From the NCBI RefSeq assembly GCF_002920615.1, contig NZ_PQSU01000001.1, positions 434,001-498,000 on the forward strand: DNA of 64,000 nucleotides. Direction: 5' to 3'. The notes under the pieces were generated by a model that worked only from the letters and a program-made list of their open reading frames with translations, did no database searches and was not told where the DNA came from. Within the stretch, counting starts at the first letter, position 1; each line of letters starts with the position of its first letter. The DNA is from Streptomyces sp. Ru62 (lineage in GTDB: Bacteria > Actinomycetota > Actinomycetes > Streptomycetales > Streptomycetaceae). The translations under genes were made by a program, and so were the position numbers. Shown here piece by piece: positions 36,525 to 45,629 of the stretch.

Positions 36525-37015
36525 GGTCGTTCCTTGCTGGTCGGGACGCGCGGTGGAGCGTTGCGCGCCCGGTGGGGGTGTCGGCCGGCACCGGCGGGGT
36601 CGGTCGTCCACCCCCACGCCCAGGGGGAGTCCGCCCCGGATCGCGGGGCGGCGGACGGCGACCACCGGGATCCACGCCCCGACGCGTCACCGCGTCCGGG
36701 GCCCGGCCAGAGGTCATTCCTTTCAAGGCTGGTCTGGGCCAGCCCGCACACAAAGAAGACCCTCAGCGTCACATGCCCGCCAAAGGTCCCCGGTGTACTA
36801 CAGGCGTTCAGGTCACCATACGGCAGGACACTGCCGGATATGGAAGGACTTGAGACACGGATCACAGGTGTCGCGGGAACCGCACGACCCGATTCGAAGG
36901 TCTCTCCTACGATCGCATCCCCAGGTCAATGGTTCGTACCAGCAGCATACGAAGGTAAGAACCCCGGGTGCCGATCACACCCCGGCACCGCACGCGGGCG
37001 GTCTACCATCACCTC
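36525..37015. other. Long divergent intergenic region between POT and response-regulator genes
   Basis: No gene is visible in these 491 bases. The half nearest the regulator is AT-richer than average. A perfect inverted repeat TTCGTA-N9-TACGAA lies at 36933-36953 and is a likely operator. TACCAT at 37005-37010, six bases before the regulator's ATG, looks like a -10 for a leaderless transcript. Confidence 0.5.
36933..36953. promoter_or_regulatory. Inverted repeat TTCGTA-N9-TACGAA
   Basis: Perfect 6-bp arms, centres 15 bases apart, about 65-80 bases before the response regulator start. Could bind the response regulator (autoregulation) or a regulator of the peptide transporter. Confidence 0.45.
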
Positions 37016-37693
37016 ATGACCCGTGTACTGCTCGCCGAGGACGACGCGTCCATCTCGGAGCCGCTGGCCCGCGCCCTGCGCCGGGAAGGTTACGAGGTCG
37101 AGGTGCGCGAGGACGGACCCGCCGCGCTCGACGCCGGAATGCAGGGCGGCGTGGACCTGGTCGTGCTGGACCTGGGCCTGCCCGGCATGGACGGCCTGGA
37201 GGTCGCCCGCCGGCTGCGCGCCGACGGTCACACCGTGCCGATCCTCATCCTGACCGCGCGGGCCGACGAGGTGGACACCGTCGTCGGCCTGGACGCGGGC
37301 GCCGACGACTACGTCACCAAGCCGTTCCGGCTCGCCGAACTGCTCGCCCGGGTGCGGGCCCTGCTCCGGCGCGGCGCGGCCGAACCGCAGCAGCCGCCGG
37401 CCACGCACGGGGTGCGGATCGACGTCGAGTCGCACCGCGCCTGGATGGGCGACGAGGAACTCCAGCTCACCGCCAAGGAGTTCGACCTGCTGCGGGTGCT
37501 GGTGCGGGACGCGGGCCGGGTGGTGACCCGGGACCAGCTGATGCGCGAGGTCTGGGACACCACGTGGTGGTCGTCCACCAAGACCCTGGACATGCACATC
37601 TCCTGGCTGCGCAAGAAGCTGGGCGACGACGCGGCGAACCCCCGGTACATCGCGACGGTGCGTGGCGTGGGCTTCCGGTTCGAGAAGAGCTGA
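37016..37693 (+). CDS. OmpR/PhoB-family response regulator
   Basis: A 225-aa regulator. The receiver domain has the acidic pocket EDD at 8-10, phosphoacceptor D52 in VVLDLGLPGMDG, and the conserved Lys in DDYVTKPFR. The C-terminal winged helix (about 130-225) includes LTAKEFDLLRVLVRDAGRVV and YIATVRGVGFRF. No Shine-Dalgarno precedes the ATG; TACCAT six bases upstream suggests a leaderless mRNA. The partner kinase gene follows after 33 bases. The stimulus is unknown. Confidence 0.95.
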   Translation: MTRVLLAEDDASISEPLARALRREGYEVEVREDGPAALDAGMQGGVDLVVLDLGLPGMDGLEVARRLRADGHTVPILILTARADEVDTVVGLDAGADDYVTKPFRLAELLARVRALLRRGAAEPQQPPATHGVRIDVESHRAWMGDEELQLTAKEFDLLRVLVRDAGRVVTRDQLMREVWDTTWWSSTKTLDMHISWLRKKLGDDAANPRYIATVRGVGFRFEKS

Positions 37694-37726
37694 GTCCGGG
37701 CCCCAGCGATCACCAGGTGACGGAGC

Positions 37727-38998
37727 ATGCGCCGACGTCTCATCCAGTCCACCCTCGCCGTCGTCCTCGTGGTGATCGCGGTCTTCGGCGTGTCCCTGGT
37801 GATCGTCGAGACGCGGACGATCAGCAACAGCGCTCAGGAGCGTGTGGAGTCGGAGGCGGTGCGGCTGGCCAGCATCGTGGACAGCCGGATCCTCGCCGCG
37901 GAGAACGTCAACGCGGACGTGCTGCGCAACCCGGTCAGCAAGGACCAGTACGCGGTCATCCGCATGCCCGGCAAGCCGCCCATCGAGATCGGCACCAAGC
38001 CCGAGGGCAACACCATCCACTACACGCAGCGCGGCGAGGAGGGTGAGACGGTCACCGTGCAGGAGCCCCGCTCCGCGGTGACCCGCGAGGTCGGCCGGAC
38101 CCTGCTGATCATCGGGCTGGTCGCGCTGCTCGCGGTGGTGGCGGCGGTGCTGCTGGCCGTACGGCAGGCCAACCGGCTCGCCTCCCCGCTGACCGACCTC
38201 GCCGAGACCGCCGAACGCCTCGGCTCCGGCGACCCGCGCCCCCGGCACAAGCGGTACGGCGTCCCCGAGCTGGACCGGGTCGCCGATGTGCTGGACGCCT
38301 CCGCCGAGCGGATCGGGCGCATGCTGACGGCCGAGCGGCGCCTCGCGGCCGACGCCTCCCACCAGCTCCGTACGCCCCTGACCGCGCTGTCCATGCGCCT
38401 GGAGGAGATCACCCTCACCGACGACCCGGACACGGTGAAGGAGGAGGCGACCATCGCGCTGACGCAGGTCGAGCGGCTGACGGACGTCGTGCAGCGGCTG
38501 CTGACCAACTCACGGGACCCGCGGACCGGCTCCGCCGTCACCTTCGACCTGGACGAGGTCATCCAGCAGCAGCTCGCCGAGTGGCGGCCCGCCTACCGCA
38601 GCGCCGGCCGGGCCATCGTCAGCTCCGGCAAGCGGCACCTCCAGGCGGTGGGCACACCGGGCGCGGTCGCCCAGGTGCTGGCCGCGCTGATCGAGAACTC
38701 GCTCATGCACGGCGGCGGCACCGTCGCCCTGCGCACCCGGGTCACCGGCAACCAGGCCGTGATCGAGGTCACCGACGAGGGGCCGGGTGTGCCGGCCGAC
38801 CTCGGCGCGCGGATCTTCGAGCGCACGATCAGCGGGCGGAACTCCACGGGAATCGGCCTGGCCGTCGCCCGGGACCTCGCGGAGGCCGACGGCGGACGCC
38901 TTGAGCTGCTCCAGGCGCAGCCCCCGGTCTTCGGCCTGTTCCTCTCGCGCACGCCCCCGGCACGCACCCCGGACGACGACCACCCGACGGTCCGCTAG
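37727..38998 (+). CDS. Membrane sensor histidine kinase
   Basis: A 423-aa kinase partnered with the preceding regulator. Membrane spans at about 8-28 and 124-145 enclose a small extracytoplasmic domain of about 95 residues. HAMP follows (about 146-200), then the H box ADASHQLRTPLTA with H212, the N box LIENSLMHGG and G boxes EVTDEGPGVP and NSTGIGLAVAR. AGGTGA lies six bases before the ATG. The small sensor domain has no motif that indicates a ligand. Confidence 0.94.
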   Translation: MRRRLIQSTLAVVLVVIAVFGVSLVIVETRTISNSAQERVESEAVRLASIVDSRILAAENVNADVLRNPVSKDQYAVIRMPGKPPIEIGTKPEGNTIHYTQRGEEGETVTVQEPRSAVTREVGRTLLIIGLVALLAVVAAVLLAVRQANRLASPLTDLAETAERLGSGDPRPRHKRYGVPELDRVADVLDASAERIGRMLTAERRLAADASHQLRTPLTALSMRLEEITLTDDPDTVKEEATIALTQVERLTDVVQRLLTNSRDPRTGSAVTFDLDEVIQQQLAEWRPAYRSAGRAIVSSGKRHLQAVGTPGAVAQVLAALIENSLMHGGGTVALRTRVTGNQAVIEVTDEGPGVPADLGARIFERTISGRNSTGIGLAVARDLAEADGGRLELLQAQPPVFGLFLSRTPPARTPDDDHPTVR

Positions 38999-39014
38999 GA
39001 CCGGACCCTGGCGC

Positions 39015-39518
39015 CTACGGCACGCGCTGCTTGGGGGTCCGCTTCGTCGACTCCCGCTCCAGGACCGGTTCCGCGCTCACCACGGTCTCCCGGGCGGGCA
39101 GCGCCCGGAACACCCAGGTGCGGTACGACCAGAACCGGAACAGGGTCGCGACGCCGATGCCGACGAACTTAAAGACGTTGCTCTGCAGCGGGCTGTCCCA
39201 GCCGAAGCCGTAGGTCGCCAGGTACAGCACGCCGTTCTCGATCACCAGGCCGATCGCGCTGAACAGCAGGAACAGCGTGAGTTCCTTGGTGCGCCCGCTC
39301 TTGTCGCGGTCCCGGTACGTCCAGTAACGGAAGCCGACGTAGTTGAAGACGATGGCCACGACGGTCGCGATGATGCTGGCCCGCACCACCGGCAGGTCGG
39401 AGACGTGCCGGACCAGGTTGAACACACCGAGATTGACGAGGACGCCGGCGCCGCCCACGGCACCGAACTTGGCCACCTCGCGGACGAGCCGTTGCAGCCC
39501 CGAGGAACGAGGTTCCAT
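39015..39518 (-). CDS. GtrA-family membrane protein
   Basis: About 167 aa with four membrane spans, the GtrA/DPMS fold that helps move polyprenyl-linked sugars across membranes or acts in arabinogalactan and wall glycan assembly. Characteristic text is KFGAVGGAGVLVNLGVFNLV at the first span and VFKFVGIGVATLFRFWSYR near the last. The ATG at 39518 has GGGAG ten bases upstream and is preferred over the ATG at 39560. It converges on the kinase gene and is divergent from purK. Confidence 0.88.
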   Translation of the reverse strand: MEPRSSGLQRLVREVAKFGAVGGAGVLVNLGVFNLVRHVSDLPVVRASIIATVVAIVFNYVGFRYWTYRDRDKSGRTKELTLFLLFSAIGLVIENGVLYLATYGFGWDSPLQSNVFKFVGIGVATLFRFWSYRTWVFRALPARETVVSAEPVLERESTKRTPKQRVP

Positions 39519-39688
39519 GGCTGTGCAGCTCCCGTCGGTAGGTTTCCTCAACCCCGCCATGCTAGCCGGGCGGGCCCGCCCGTGCCCGTGGACCGGGCCA
39601 CGCCGTGGAAACAGGTCGGAAAGAGGCGGGGAAGCACCGGGTAAGAGTCTGTGAGAGGGACGCGATCCGACAGCGTCCGCGTGGCCGA

Positions 39689-39694
39689 TACGCT
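39689..39694 (+). promoter_or_regulatory. -10 box of a probable leaderless purK transcript
   Basis: TACGCT is followed by six bases and then the GTG start of purK at 39701. No Shine-Dalgarno is possible in that gap, so transcription and translation would start together. Confidence 0.5.
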
Positions 39695-39700
39695 AGGGGT

Positions 39701-40840
39701 GTGACGTTCCCGGTAGTCGGCATGGTCGGCGGGGGGCAGCTCGCGCGTATGACGCACGAGGCGGGCATCCCGTTGGGCATCAGGTTCAAGCTTCTCAGTG
39801 ACACTCCTCAGGATTCCGCGGCGCAGGTCGTGAGCGACGTCGTGATCGGCGACTATCGCGACCTCGACACGCTCCGCGAGTTCGCGCGCGGTTGCGACGT
39901 GATCACCTTCGACCACGAGCACGTGCCCACCGAGCACCTGCGTGCCCTGGAGGCGGACGGCATCCCCGTGCGCCCGGGGCCGGACGCGCTGGTGCACGCC
40001 CAGGACAAGGGGGTGATGCGTGCGAAGCTCGACGCGATCGGCATCCCCTGCCCGCGGCACCGGATCGTGAGCGATCCTCAGGACGTCGTCCGGTTCGCCG
40101 AGGAGGGCGACGGCTTCCCGGTCGTCCTCAAGACGGTCCGCGGCGGCTACGACGGCAAGGGCGTGTGGGTCGTGGACAGCGCCGAGGAGGCGGCCGAGCC
40201 GTTCCGCGCCGGCGTGCCCGTCCTCGCCGAGGAGAAGGTCGACTACGTCCGCGAGCTGGCCGCCAACGTCGTGCGCTCCCCGCACGGCCAGGCCGTCGCC
40301 TACCCGGTGGTGGAGTCGCAGCAGGTCAACGGCGTCTGCGACACGGTCATAGCCCCCGCGCCGGACCTGGAGGAGGACCTGGCGCTGCACGCCGAGCAGC
40401 TGGCGCTGACCATCGCCAAGGAGCTCGGCGTCGTCGGGCACCTCGCCGTCGAGCTGTTCCAGACCCGCGACGGCCGCATCCTCGTCAACGAACTGGCGAT
40501 GCGCCCGCACAACTCCGGCCACTGGAGCATGGACGGCGCGATCACCTCGCAGTTCGCCAACCACGTCCGCGCGGTCCTGGACCTGCCGCTGGGCGACCCG
40601 CGCCCGCGCGCCAAGTGGACCGTGATGGTCAACGTCCTGGGTGGCGACTTCCCGGACATGTACTCCGCGTACTTGCACTGCATGGCCCGTGACCCCAAGC
40701 TCAAGATCCACATGTACGGCAAGGACGTGAAGCCGGGCCGCAAGGTCGGACACGTCAACACCTACGGCGACGACCTGGACGACGTGCTGGAGCGCGCCCG
40801 TCACGCAGCCGGCTACCTGAGAGGCACCATCACCGAATGA
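39701..40840 (+). CDS. purK: 5-(carboxyamino)imidazole ribonucleotide synthase
   Basis: ATP-grasp enzyme of 379 aa converting AIR, ATP and bicarbonate to N5-CAIR in purine synthesis. It has the N-terminal [12 protein letters not shown], the ATP-grasp segment [17 protein letters not shown] and the metal-binding [21 protein letters not shown] start; the stop overlaps purE (ATGA). The pairing with purE is the classic bacterial arrangement. Confidence 0.97.
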   Translation: MTFPVVGMVGGGQLARMTHEAGIPLGIRFKLLSDTPQDSAAQVVSDVVIGDYRDLDTLREFARGCDVITFDHEHVPTEHLRALEADGIPVRPGPDALVHAQDKGVMRAKLDAIGIPCPRHRIVSDPQDVVRFAEEGDGFPVVLKTVRGGYDGKGVWVVDSAEEAAEPFRAGVPVLAEEKVDYVRELAANVVRSPHGQAVAYPVVESQQVNGVCDTVIAPAPDLEEDLALHAEQLALTIAKELGVVGHLAVELFQTRDGRILVNELAMRPHNSGHWSMDGAITSQFANHVRAVLDLPLGDPRPRAKWTVMVNVLGGDFPDMYSAYLHCMARDPKLKIHMYGKDVKPGRKVGHVNTYGDDLDDVLERARHAAGYLRGTITE

Positions 40841-41361
40841 GCCCCGTTGTTGGCATCGTCATGGGGTCGGACTCCGACTGGCCCGTCATGGAAGCCGCCG
40901 CCAAGGCCCTGGACGAGTTCGAGATCGCCTACGAGGTCGACGTCGTCTCCGCGCACCGCATGCCCCGCGAGATGATCACGTACGGCGAGCAGGCCGCCGA
41001 CCGCGGCCTGAAGGTGATCATCGCGGGTGCCGGCGGCGCCGCCCACCTGCCCGGCATGCTCGCCTCCGTGACCCCGCTGCCGGTCATCGGTGTGCCCGTG
41101 CCGCTGAAGTACCTGGACGGCATGGACTCCCTGCTCTCCATCGTGCAGATGCCGGCCGGTGTCCCCGTCGCCACGGTCTCCGTCGCCGGTGCCCGCAACG
41201 CCGGTCTCCTCGCCGCCCGCATCCTGGCCGCGCACGACGAGGACCTGCTGCACCGGATGCGCGACTTCCAGCAGGACCTCAACGACCAGGCCACCGAGAA
41301 GGGCAAGCGGCTGCGCTCCAAGGTCGAGGGCGCGGGCAGCGGCTTCGGCTTCGGGAAGTGA
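40837..41361 (+). CDS. purE: N5-carboxyaminoimidazole ribonucleotide mutase
   Basis: A 174-aa class I PurE that rearranges N5-CAIR to [13 protein letters not shown] at 10-18, SAHRMP at 39-44 and the [11 protein letters not shown] loop are all present. It overlaps purK and the dipeptidase gene by four bases each, giving a three-gene operon. The C-terminal GSGFGFGK tail is an unremarkable extension. Confidence 0.97.
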   Translation: MSPVVGIVMGSDSDWPVMEAAAKALDEFEIAYEVDVVSAHRMPREMITYGEQAADRGLKVIIAGAGGAAHLPGMLASVTPLPVIGVPVPLKYLDGMDSLLSIVQMPAGVPVATVSVAGARNAGLLAARILAAHDEDLLHRMRDFQQDLNDQATEKGKRLRSKVEGAGSGFGFGK

Positions 41362-42560
41362 CCGCCGTGGCCGCCCTGGACGAAGCCCACGCGCTGCTGC
41401 GCGAGTTCCCCGTGGTCGACGGGCACAACGACCTGCCCTGGGCGCTGCGCGAGCAGGCCGGCTACGACCTGGACGCCCTGGACATCGCCGGTGACCGGCG
41501 CGAGCGGCTGCACACCGACCTGCCGCGGCTGCGCGCGGGCGGGGTCGGCGCCCAGTACTGGTCGGTGTACGTGCCCTGCGAGCAGCCGGACCCGGTCGCG
41601 GCGACGCTGGAGCAGATCGACTGCGTCCGGCGGCTGCTGGACCGCTACCCGGCGGATCTGGCGCCCGCGCTGACCGCCGCCGACATGGAGGCGGCGCGCG
41701 GCCAGGGCCGTATCGCCTCGCTCATGGGCGCCGAGGGCGGACACTCCATCGCCAACTCGCTCGGCACCCTGCGCGGCCTGTACGCGCTCGGCGTGCGCTA
41801 CATGACGCTCACCCACAACGACAACGTGGACTGGGCCGACTCCGCGACCGACGAGCCGCGCGTGGGCGGGCTGTCCGCCTTCGGCCGCGAGGTCGTGGCG
41901 GAGATGAACCGCCTCGGCATGCTCGTCGACCTCTCCCATGTGGCGGCGACGACGATGCGGGACGCGCTGGACGCCACCTCAGCGCCGGTGATCTTCTCCC
42001 ACTCGTCCTCCCGCGCGGTGTGCGACCACCCCCGCAACATCCCCGACGACGTCCTGGAACGCCTGCCCGCCAACGGCGGCGTGGCGATGGTGACGTTCGT
42101 GCCCAAGTTCGTGCTCCAGGCCGCCGTCGACTGGACGGCCGCGGCCGACGAGAACCTGCGCGCCCACGGCCTGCACCACCTGGACACCAATCCCGAGGCG
42201 ATGAAGATCCACCGGGCCTTCGAGGAGCGCAACCCGCGCCCCGTCGCCACGGTGTCCACGGTCGCCGACCACCTGGACCACATGCGCGAGGTCGCCGGCA
42301 TCGACCACCTGGGCATCGGCGGCGACTACGACGGCACCGCGTTCACCCCGGACGGCCTGAACGACGTCTCCGGCTACCCGAACCTGCTCGCCGAACTGCT
42401 GGACCGTGGCTGGTCCAAGGCCGACCTGGCCAAGCTGACCTGGCAGAACGCGGTGCGTGTGCTCGGCGCGGCGGAGGACGTCGCCCGGGACCTCCAGGCC
42501 ACCCGCGCGCCGTCCCTCGCCACGATCGGGTCGCTGGACGGCACGCGCGGCGAGAACTGA
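41358..42560 (+). CDS. Membrane dipeptidase (peptidase family M19)
   Basis: Zinc dipeptidase of about 400 aa of the renal-dipeptidase family, cleaving dipeptides including those with a C-terminal D-residue. Metal ligands appear in [19 protein letters not shown] (the bridging Glu), VDLSHV and SHSSSRAV, and GIGGDYDG closes the site. There is no signal peptide, so a cytoplasmic location is likely despite the name. The GTG start overlaps the purE stop (GTGA), so it is co-expressed with purine synthesis for reasons not evident from sequence. Confidence 0.93.
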   Translation: MTAVAALDEAHALLREFPVVDGHNDLPWALREQAGYDLDALDIAGDRRERLHTDLPRLRAGGVGAQYWSVYVPCEQPDPVAATLEQIDCVRRLLDRYPADLAPALTAADMEAARGQGRIASLMGAEGGHSIANSLGTLRGLYALGVRYMTLTHNDNVDWADSATDEPRVGGLSAFGREVVAEMNRLGMLVDLSHVAATTMRDALDATSAPVIFSHSSSRAVCDHPRNIPDDVLERLPANGGVAMVTFVPKFVLQAAVDWTAAADENLRAHGLHHLDTNPEAMKIHRAFEERNPRPVATVSTVADHLDHMREVAGIDHLGIGGDYDGTAFTPDGLNDVSGYPNLLAELLDRGWSKADLAKLTWQNAVRVLGAAEDVARDLQATRAPSLATIGSLDGTRGEN

Positions 42561-42574
42561 CCGGAGTACGCCCC

Positions 42575-42606
42575 GCCCGGCGACGGCCGGGATCACCGGG
42601 CCGGGC
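42575..42606. terminator. Putative bidirectional terminator
   Basis: GCCCGGC and GCCGGGC flank 18 bases that can pair further, between the convergent dipeptidase and VOC genes. Confidence 0.45.
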
Positions 42607-42618
42607 GTCCCCGGAGCG

Positions 42619-43011
42619 TCACGACCGCTCGATCCGGCACAGGCAGAACGGGTGCCCGGCCGGGTCGGCGTACACCTGGAAGTCCTTCGTCTCGCGGTCC
42701 TCCAGGTCCAGCGGGCGGGCGCCGAGCGCCAGCACCCGCTCGTGCGCCGCGTCGAGGTCCGCCCAGGTCGGACCCGCGTCGAAGTCGAGGTGGAGCTGCT
42801 GGCCGTTGCGGTCCGCGCGCGGCCACTCCGGCGGGGTGTGTCCCTCGGCCCGCTGGAAGGCGATCCGTGGCCCGTCCGGCACCTGGAGCACGACCCAGTC
42901 GTCGTCCTCCGGCTGCGGCGTCCCCCCGGCCACCGCAGCGTAGAACGCGGCCAGCGCGTGCGGATCGGGGCAGTCGAGCACGACGTTGCGGAAACGGGCC
43001 ACGGACGCCAT
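42619..43011 (-). CDS. VOC-family protein (glyoxalase/bleomycin-resistance fold), downstream copy
   Basis: A 130-aa vicinal-oxygen-chelate protein. It has FRNVVLDCPDPHALAAFY, QQLHLDFD and the C-terminal VYADPAGHPFCLC typical of the glyoxalase-like group. Function is unknown; relatives include metallothiol transferases and substrate-binding proteins. GGAGG precedes the ATG. It lies 20 bases downstream of a clearly paralogous gene: both share the DCPDPxALAxFYA, FQRAEG and ADPAGHPFCLC segments. Confidence 0.9.
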   Translation of the reverse strand: MASVARFRNVVLDCPDPHALAAFYAAVAGGTPQPEDDDWVVLQVPDGPRIAFQRAEGHTPPEWPRADRNGQQLHLDFDAGPTWADLDAAHERVLALGARPLDLEDRETKDFQVYADPAGHPFCLCRIERS

Positions 43012-43031
43012 GGGTCCTCCTTCGGGACGGG

Positions 43032-43400
43032 TCAGCAGGCGCAGAGACAGAACGGGTGCCCCGCGGGGTCCGCGTAGACACGGAAGGTCCGCTCGCGGTC
43101 CTGTGTGTCCAGCGGCTTGGCACCCAGCTCCAGCACGCCCTTCTCCGCCGCGTCGAGGTCCTCCACCACCAGGTCCAGGTGGAACTGCTGCGACCGGTCC
43201 GCCGCGGGCCACTCCGGTGGCACGAACCCCTCCGCCCGCTGGAAGGCCAGCGCCGTCCCGCCGGGCACCTTCAGGTCCACCCACGCGCTGTCCTCGGGGT
43301 TCTCCTCCACCGTGCCGCCCAGCACACCGGCGTAGAAACCGGCCAGCGCGCGGGGGTCGGGACAGTCCAGGACGACGACGCCGAGCTTGGCGAGAGCCAT
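43032..43400 (-). CDS. VOC-family protein, upstream copy
   Basis: A 122-aa paralogue of the next gene, with VVVLDCPDPRALAGFYAG, QQFHLDLVVEDLDAAE and VYADPAGHPFCLCAC. The pair arose by tandem duplication and is co-transcribed. GGAGG precedes the ATG. It is divergent from a CGNR zinc-finger regulator gene, with 94 bases between starts containing repeated GTAAC/GTTAC words. Confidence 0.9.
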   Translation of the reverse strand: MALAKLGVVVLDCPDPRALAGFYAGVLGGTVEENPEDSAWVDLKVPGGTALAFQRAEGFVPPEWPAADRSQQFHLDLVVEDLDAAEKGVLELGAKPLDTQDRERTFRVYADPAGHPFCLCAC

Positions 43401-43442
43401 GACTACCTCCTCGTAGCGTTGCAGCGTTACCTGTGGAGACGA

Positions 43443-43487
43443 GTAACCGGTAACCGTTACTGCATGCTCCCGCATAGGGGGTAACGT
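43443..43487. promoter_or_regulatory. GTAAC/GTTAC repeats and -10 box in the VOC-CGNR divergent promoter
   Basis: GTAACCGGTAACCGTTAC (43443-43460) has outer 5-bp arms GTAAC/GTTAC around an inner GGTAACC palindrome, and related words occur nearby. TAACGT at 43482-43487 lies seven bases before the CGNR start, as in a leaderless transcript. The repeats are a likely operator for the adjacent regulator. Confidence 0.5.
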
Positions 43488-43494
43488 CGCAAGC

Positions 43495-44001
43495 ATGAGC
43501 GAGAGATCGGCTGCTCCCGGCGGCCTGGCCCTGATCGAGTGCCTGGTCAACACCCTGGACATCGAGTCGGGCAGGGACGGGCTGGACACGCCGGAGGGCC
43601 GCGCACGCCTCGGCGTCACGGAGGGCGGGCTGGCCGACGCCCGGGAGCTGCGCGAGTCGCTGCGGGCCGCGCTGCTCGCGCACGCCGGACATCCGCCGCA
43701 CCGCCCGGTGACCCCGCTGGGCACCCTGCTGGCACGGGCCCCGCTGTACGTCGCCGTCGACGACCACGACGGCTCGGCCCGCCTCGCCCCGGCCGACGCG
43801 GACCCGCTGCTGTCCCGGGTCGCCGCCGCCGTCGCCGAGGCGCTCGTCGCGGGCACCTGGACCCGGCTCAAGGCGTGCGAGGCCGACACCTGCCACTGGG
43901 CGTACTACGACCGCAGCCCCGCCGGGCGCGGGCGCTGGTGCTCGATGCAGGTGTGCGGGGCCCGCGCGAAGATGCGCCGCTACCGGGCGAAGGGCGCGTG
44001 A
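43495..44001 (+). CDS. CGNR zinc-finger / ABATE-domain protein
   Basis: A 168-aa protein with an N-terminal ABATE-like domain (LALIECLVNTLDIESGRDG) and a C-terminal CGNR-type zinc finger. The four cysteines are in LKACEADTCHW and RWCSMQVCGARAKMRRYR; here the signature CGNR reads CGAR. Such proteins are probably transcription regulators. It has no Shine-Dalgarno and a TAACGT box seven bases upstream. It is divergent from the VOC pair, which it may control. Confidence 0.88.
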   Translation: MSERSAAPGGLALIECLVNTLDIESGRDGLDTPEGRARLGVTEGGLADARELRESLRAALLAHAGHPPHRPVTPLGTLLARAPLYVAVDDHDGSARLAPADADPLLSRVAAAVAEALVAGTWTRLKACEADTCHWAYYDRSPAGRGRWCSMQVCGARAKMRRYRAKGA

Positions 44002-44031
44002 GCGGCGACGGTTTGGTGCAGAATGCGGACA

Positions 44032-44072
44032 GACGCCGGTTCGGCCGACTGAGCCTCGGCCGAACCGGCGTC
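44032..44072. terminator. Perfect bidirectional terminator
   Basis: A 17-bp perfect stem (GACGCCGGTTCGGCCGA and complement) with a 7-base loop lies between the convergent CGNR and UDP-sugar dehydrogenase genes. Confidence 0.9.
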
Positions 44073-44094
44073 GCCATGAGCACGCCGTGGTGCC

Positions 44095-45438
44095 CTACGC
44101 CTTGGGACGGCCCATCGCGCGGTACGTCCAGCCGGCCCGGCGCCACAGCTCCGGGTCGAGGGTGTTGCGGCCGTCGAGGATCACCCGGGCCGCCGCGGCC
44201 TCGCCGAGCGCCACCGGGTCCAGCTCGCGGAACTCCCGCCACTCGGTCAGGTGCAGCACGACGTCCGCGCCCCGGGCCGCCTCCAGTGCGGAACCGGCGT
44301 AGCCCAGGGTCGGGAAGACCTTGCGGGCGTTCTCCATGCCCTTCGGGTCGTACACGGTCACCTGACCGCCCTGGAGGTGGATCTGGCCGGCCACGTTCAG
44401 CGCGGGCGAGTCGCGGACATCGTCCGAGTCCGGCTTGAAGGTGGCGCCGAGCACCGCGACCCGCTTGCCGAGGAAGGACCCGCCGCCGAGCGCCTCCCGG
44501 GTCATCTCCACCATCTGGCCGCGCCGGCGCATGTTGATGGAGTCGATCTCGCGCAGGAAGGTCAGCGCCTGGTCGGCGCCCAGCTCGCCCGCGCGGGCCA
44601 TGAACGCCCGGATGTCCTTGGGCAGGCAGCCACCGCCGAAGCCGATGCCGGCGCGCAGGAACTTGCGGCCGATCCGGTCGTCGTGGCCGATGGCCTCCGC
44701 GAGCTTCGCCACGTCACCGCCGGCGGCCTCGCACACCTCCGCCATCGCGTTGATGAAGGAGATCTTGGTCGCCAGGAAGGAGTTCGCGGCCGTCTTCACC
44801 AGCTCGGCGGTCGGGAAGTCGGTGACCACGAACGGCGTGCCCTCGCCGACCGGGCCGGCGTACACCTCGCGCAGCAGCTTCTCCGCACGCTCGCTGCGCA
44901 CACCGACGACGATCCGGTCCGGGTGCAGGGTGTCCTGGACGGCGAACCCCTCGCGCAGGAACTCCGGGTTCCAGGCCAGCTCGGCGTCGCCGCCCGCCGG
45001 GGCGTGCTCGGCCAGGTAGCCGGCCAGCCGGTCGGCGGAGCCCACCGGCACGGTCGACTTGCCGACGACCAGGGCGGGGCCGTGCAGGTGCGGGGCGAGC
45101 GAGGCGACGGCGGAGTCGACGTAACTCATGTCGCAGGCGTACTCGCCGTGCTTCTGCGGGGTGTTCACGCACACGAAGTGCACATCGCCGAAGGCGCCGA
45201 CCTCGGCCCAGTCCGTGGTGAAGCGCAGCCGCCCGGTGGACCCCTCGATCCCGGCCACGTGCCGGCGCAGCAGCTCCTGGAGCCCCGGCTCGTACATCGG
45301 GGTCTCGCCGCGCTCCAGCATGGCGATCTTCTCGGGTACGACGTCCAGCCCCAGCACCTCGAAGCCCAGTTCGGCCATGGCGGCGGCGTGCGTGGCGCCG
45401 AGGTAGCCGGTGCCGATCACGGTGATCTTCAGGCTCAT
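44095..45438 (-). CDS. UDP-glucose 6-dehydrogenase family protein
   Basis: Nucleotide-sugar dehydrogenase of about 447 aa, oxidising UDP-glucose (or a related sugar) twice to the uronate using NAD. The Rossmann motif VIGTGYLGATHA is at 7-18; the catalytic cysteine is in GIGFGGGCLPKDIRAF; the C-terminal domain has ATFKPDSDDVRDSPAL. The ATG follows GGAG by eight bases. Its product would feed a uronic-acid glycan, consistent with the wall-glycopolymer genes a few kilobases away. UDP-N-acetylmannosamine dehydrogenases belong to the same family, so the sugar is inferred. Confidence 0.92.
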   Translation of the reverse strand: MSLKITVIGTGYLGATHAAAMAELGFEVLGLDVVPEKIAMLERGETPMYEPGLQELLRRHVAGIEGSTGRLRFTTDWAEVGAFGDVHFVCVNTPQKHGEYACDMSYVDSAVASLAPHLHGPALVVGKSTVPVGSADRLAGYLAEHAPAGGDAELAWNPEFLREGFAVQDTLHPDRIVVGVRSERAEKLLREVYAGPVGEGTPFVVTDFPTAELVKTAANSFLATKISFINAMAEVCEAAGGDVAKLAEAIGHDDRIGRKFLRAGIGFGGGCLPKDIRAFMARAGELGADQALTFLREIDSINMRRRGQMVEMTREALGGGSFLGKRVAVLGATFKPDSDDVRDSPALNVAGQIHLQGGQVTVYDPKGMENARKVFPTLGYAGSALEAARGADVVLHLTEWREFRELDPVALGEAAAARVILDGRNTLDPELWRRAGWTYRAMGRPKA

Positions 45439-45574
45439 GGGGTGCGCTCCAGCTCCGGTCCGTCGGTCCTGCTCGGTCGTGCGGTGCCTGAGCATAGTCG
45501 GGCCGTCCGGCGGGCAATTTTCCCGCTGTCACCAAGCTCACGTAGGCGGGTTCACACGGGGGCTCTAAAATTCA

Positions 45575-45590
45575 GTTACTTAACGGTAAT
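45575..45590. promoter_or_regulatory. Palindrome-like AT-rich site upstream of the acyl-CoA dehydrogenase gene
   Basis: GTTACTTAACGGTAAT, with TTAC/GTAA arms, stands 40-55 bases before the GTG start, in the AT-richest stretch of the area. CAGTAT at 45597-45602 may be the -10. Candidate operator for a TetR- or GntR-type lipid regulator. Confidence 0.4.
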
Positions 45591-45629
45591 TAGCGTCAGT
45601 ATCACTGCGTCTTTGGAGCGTGAGAGACC

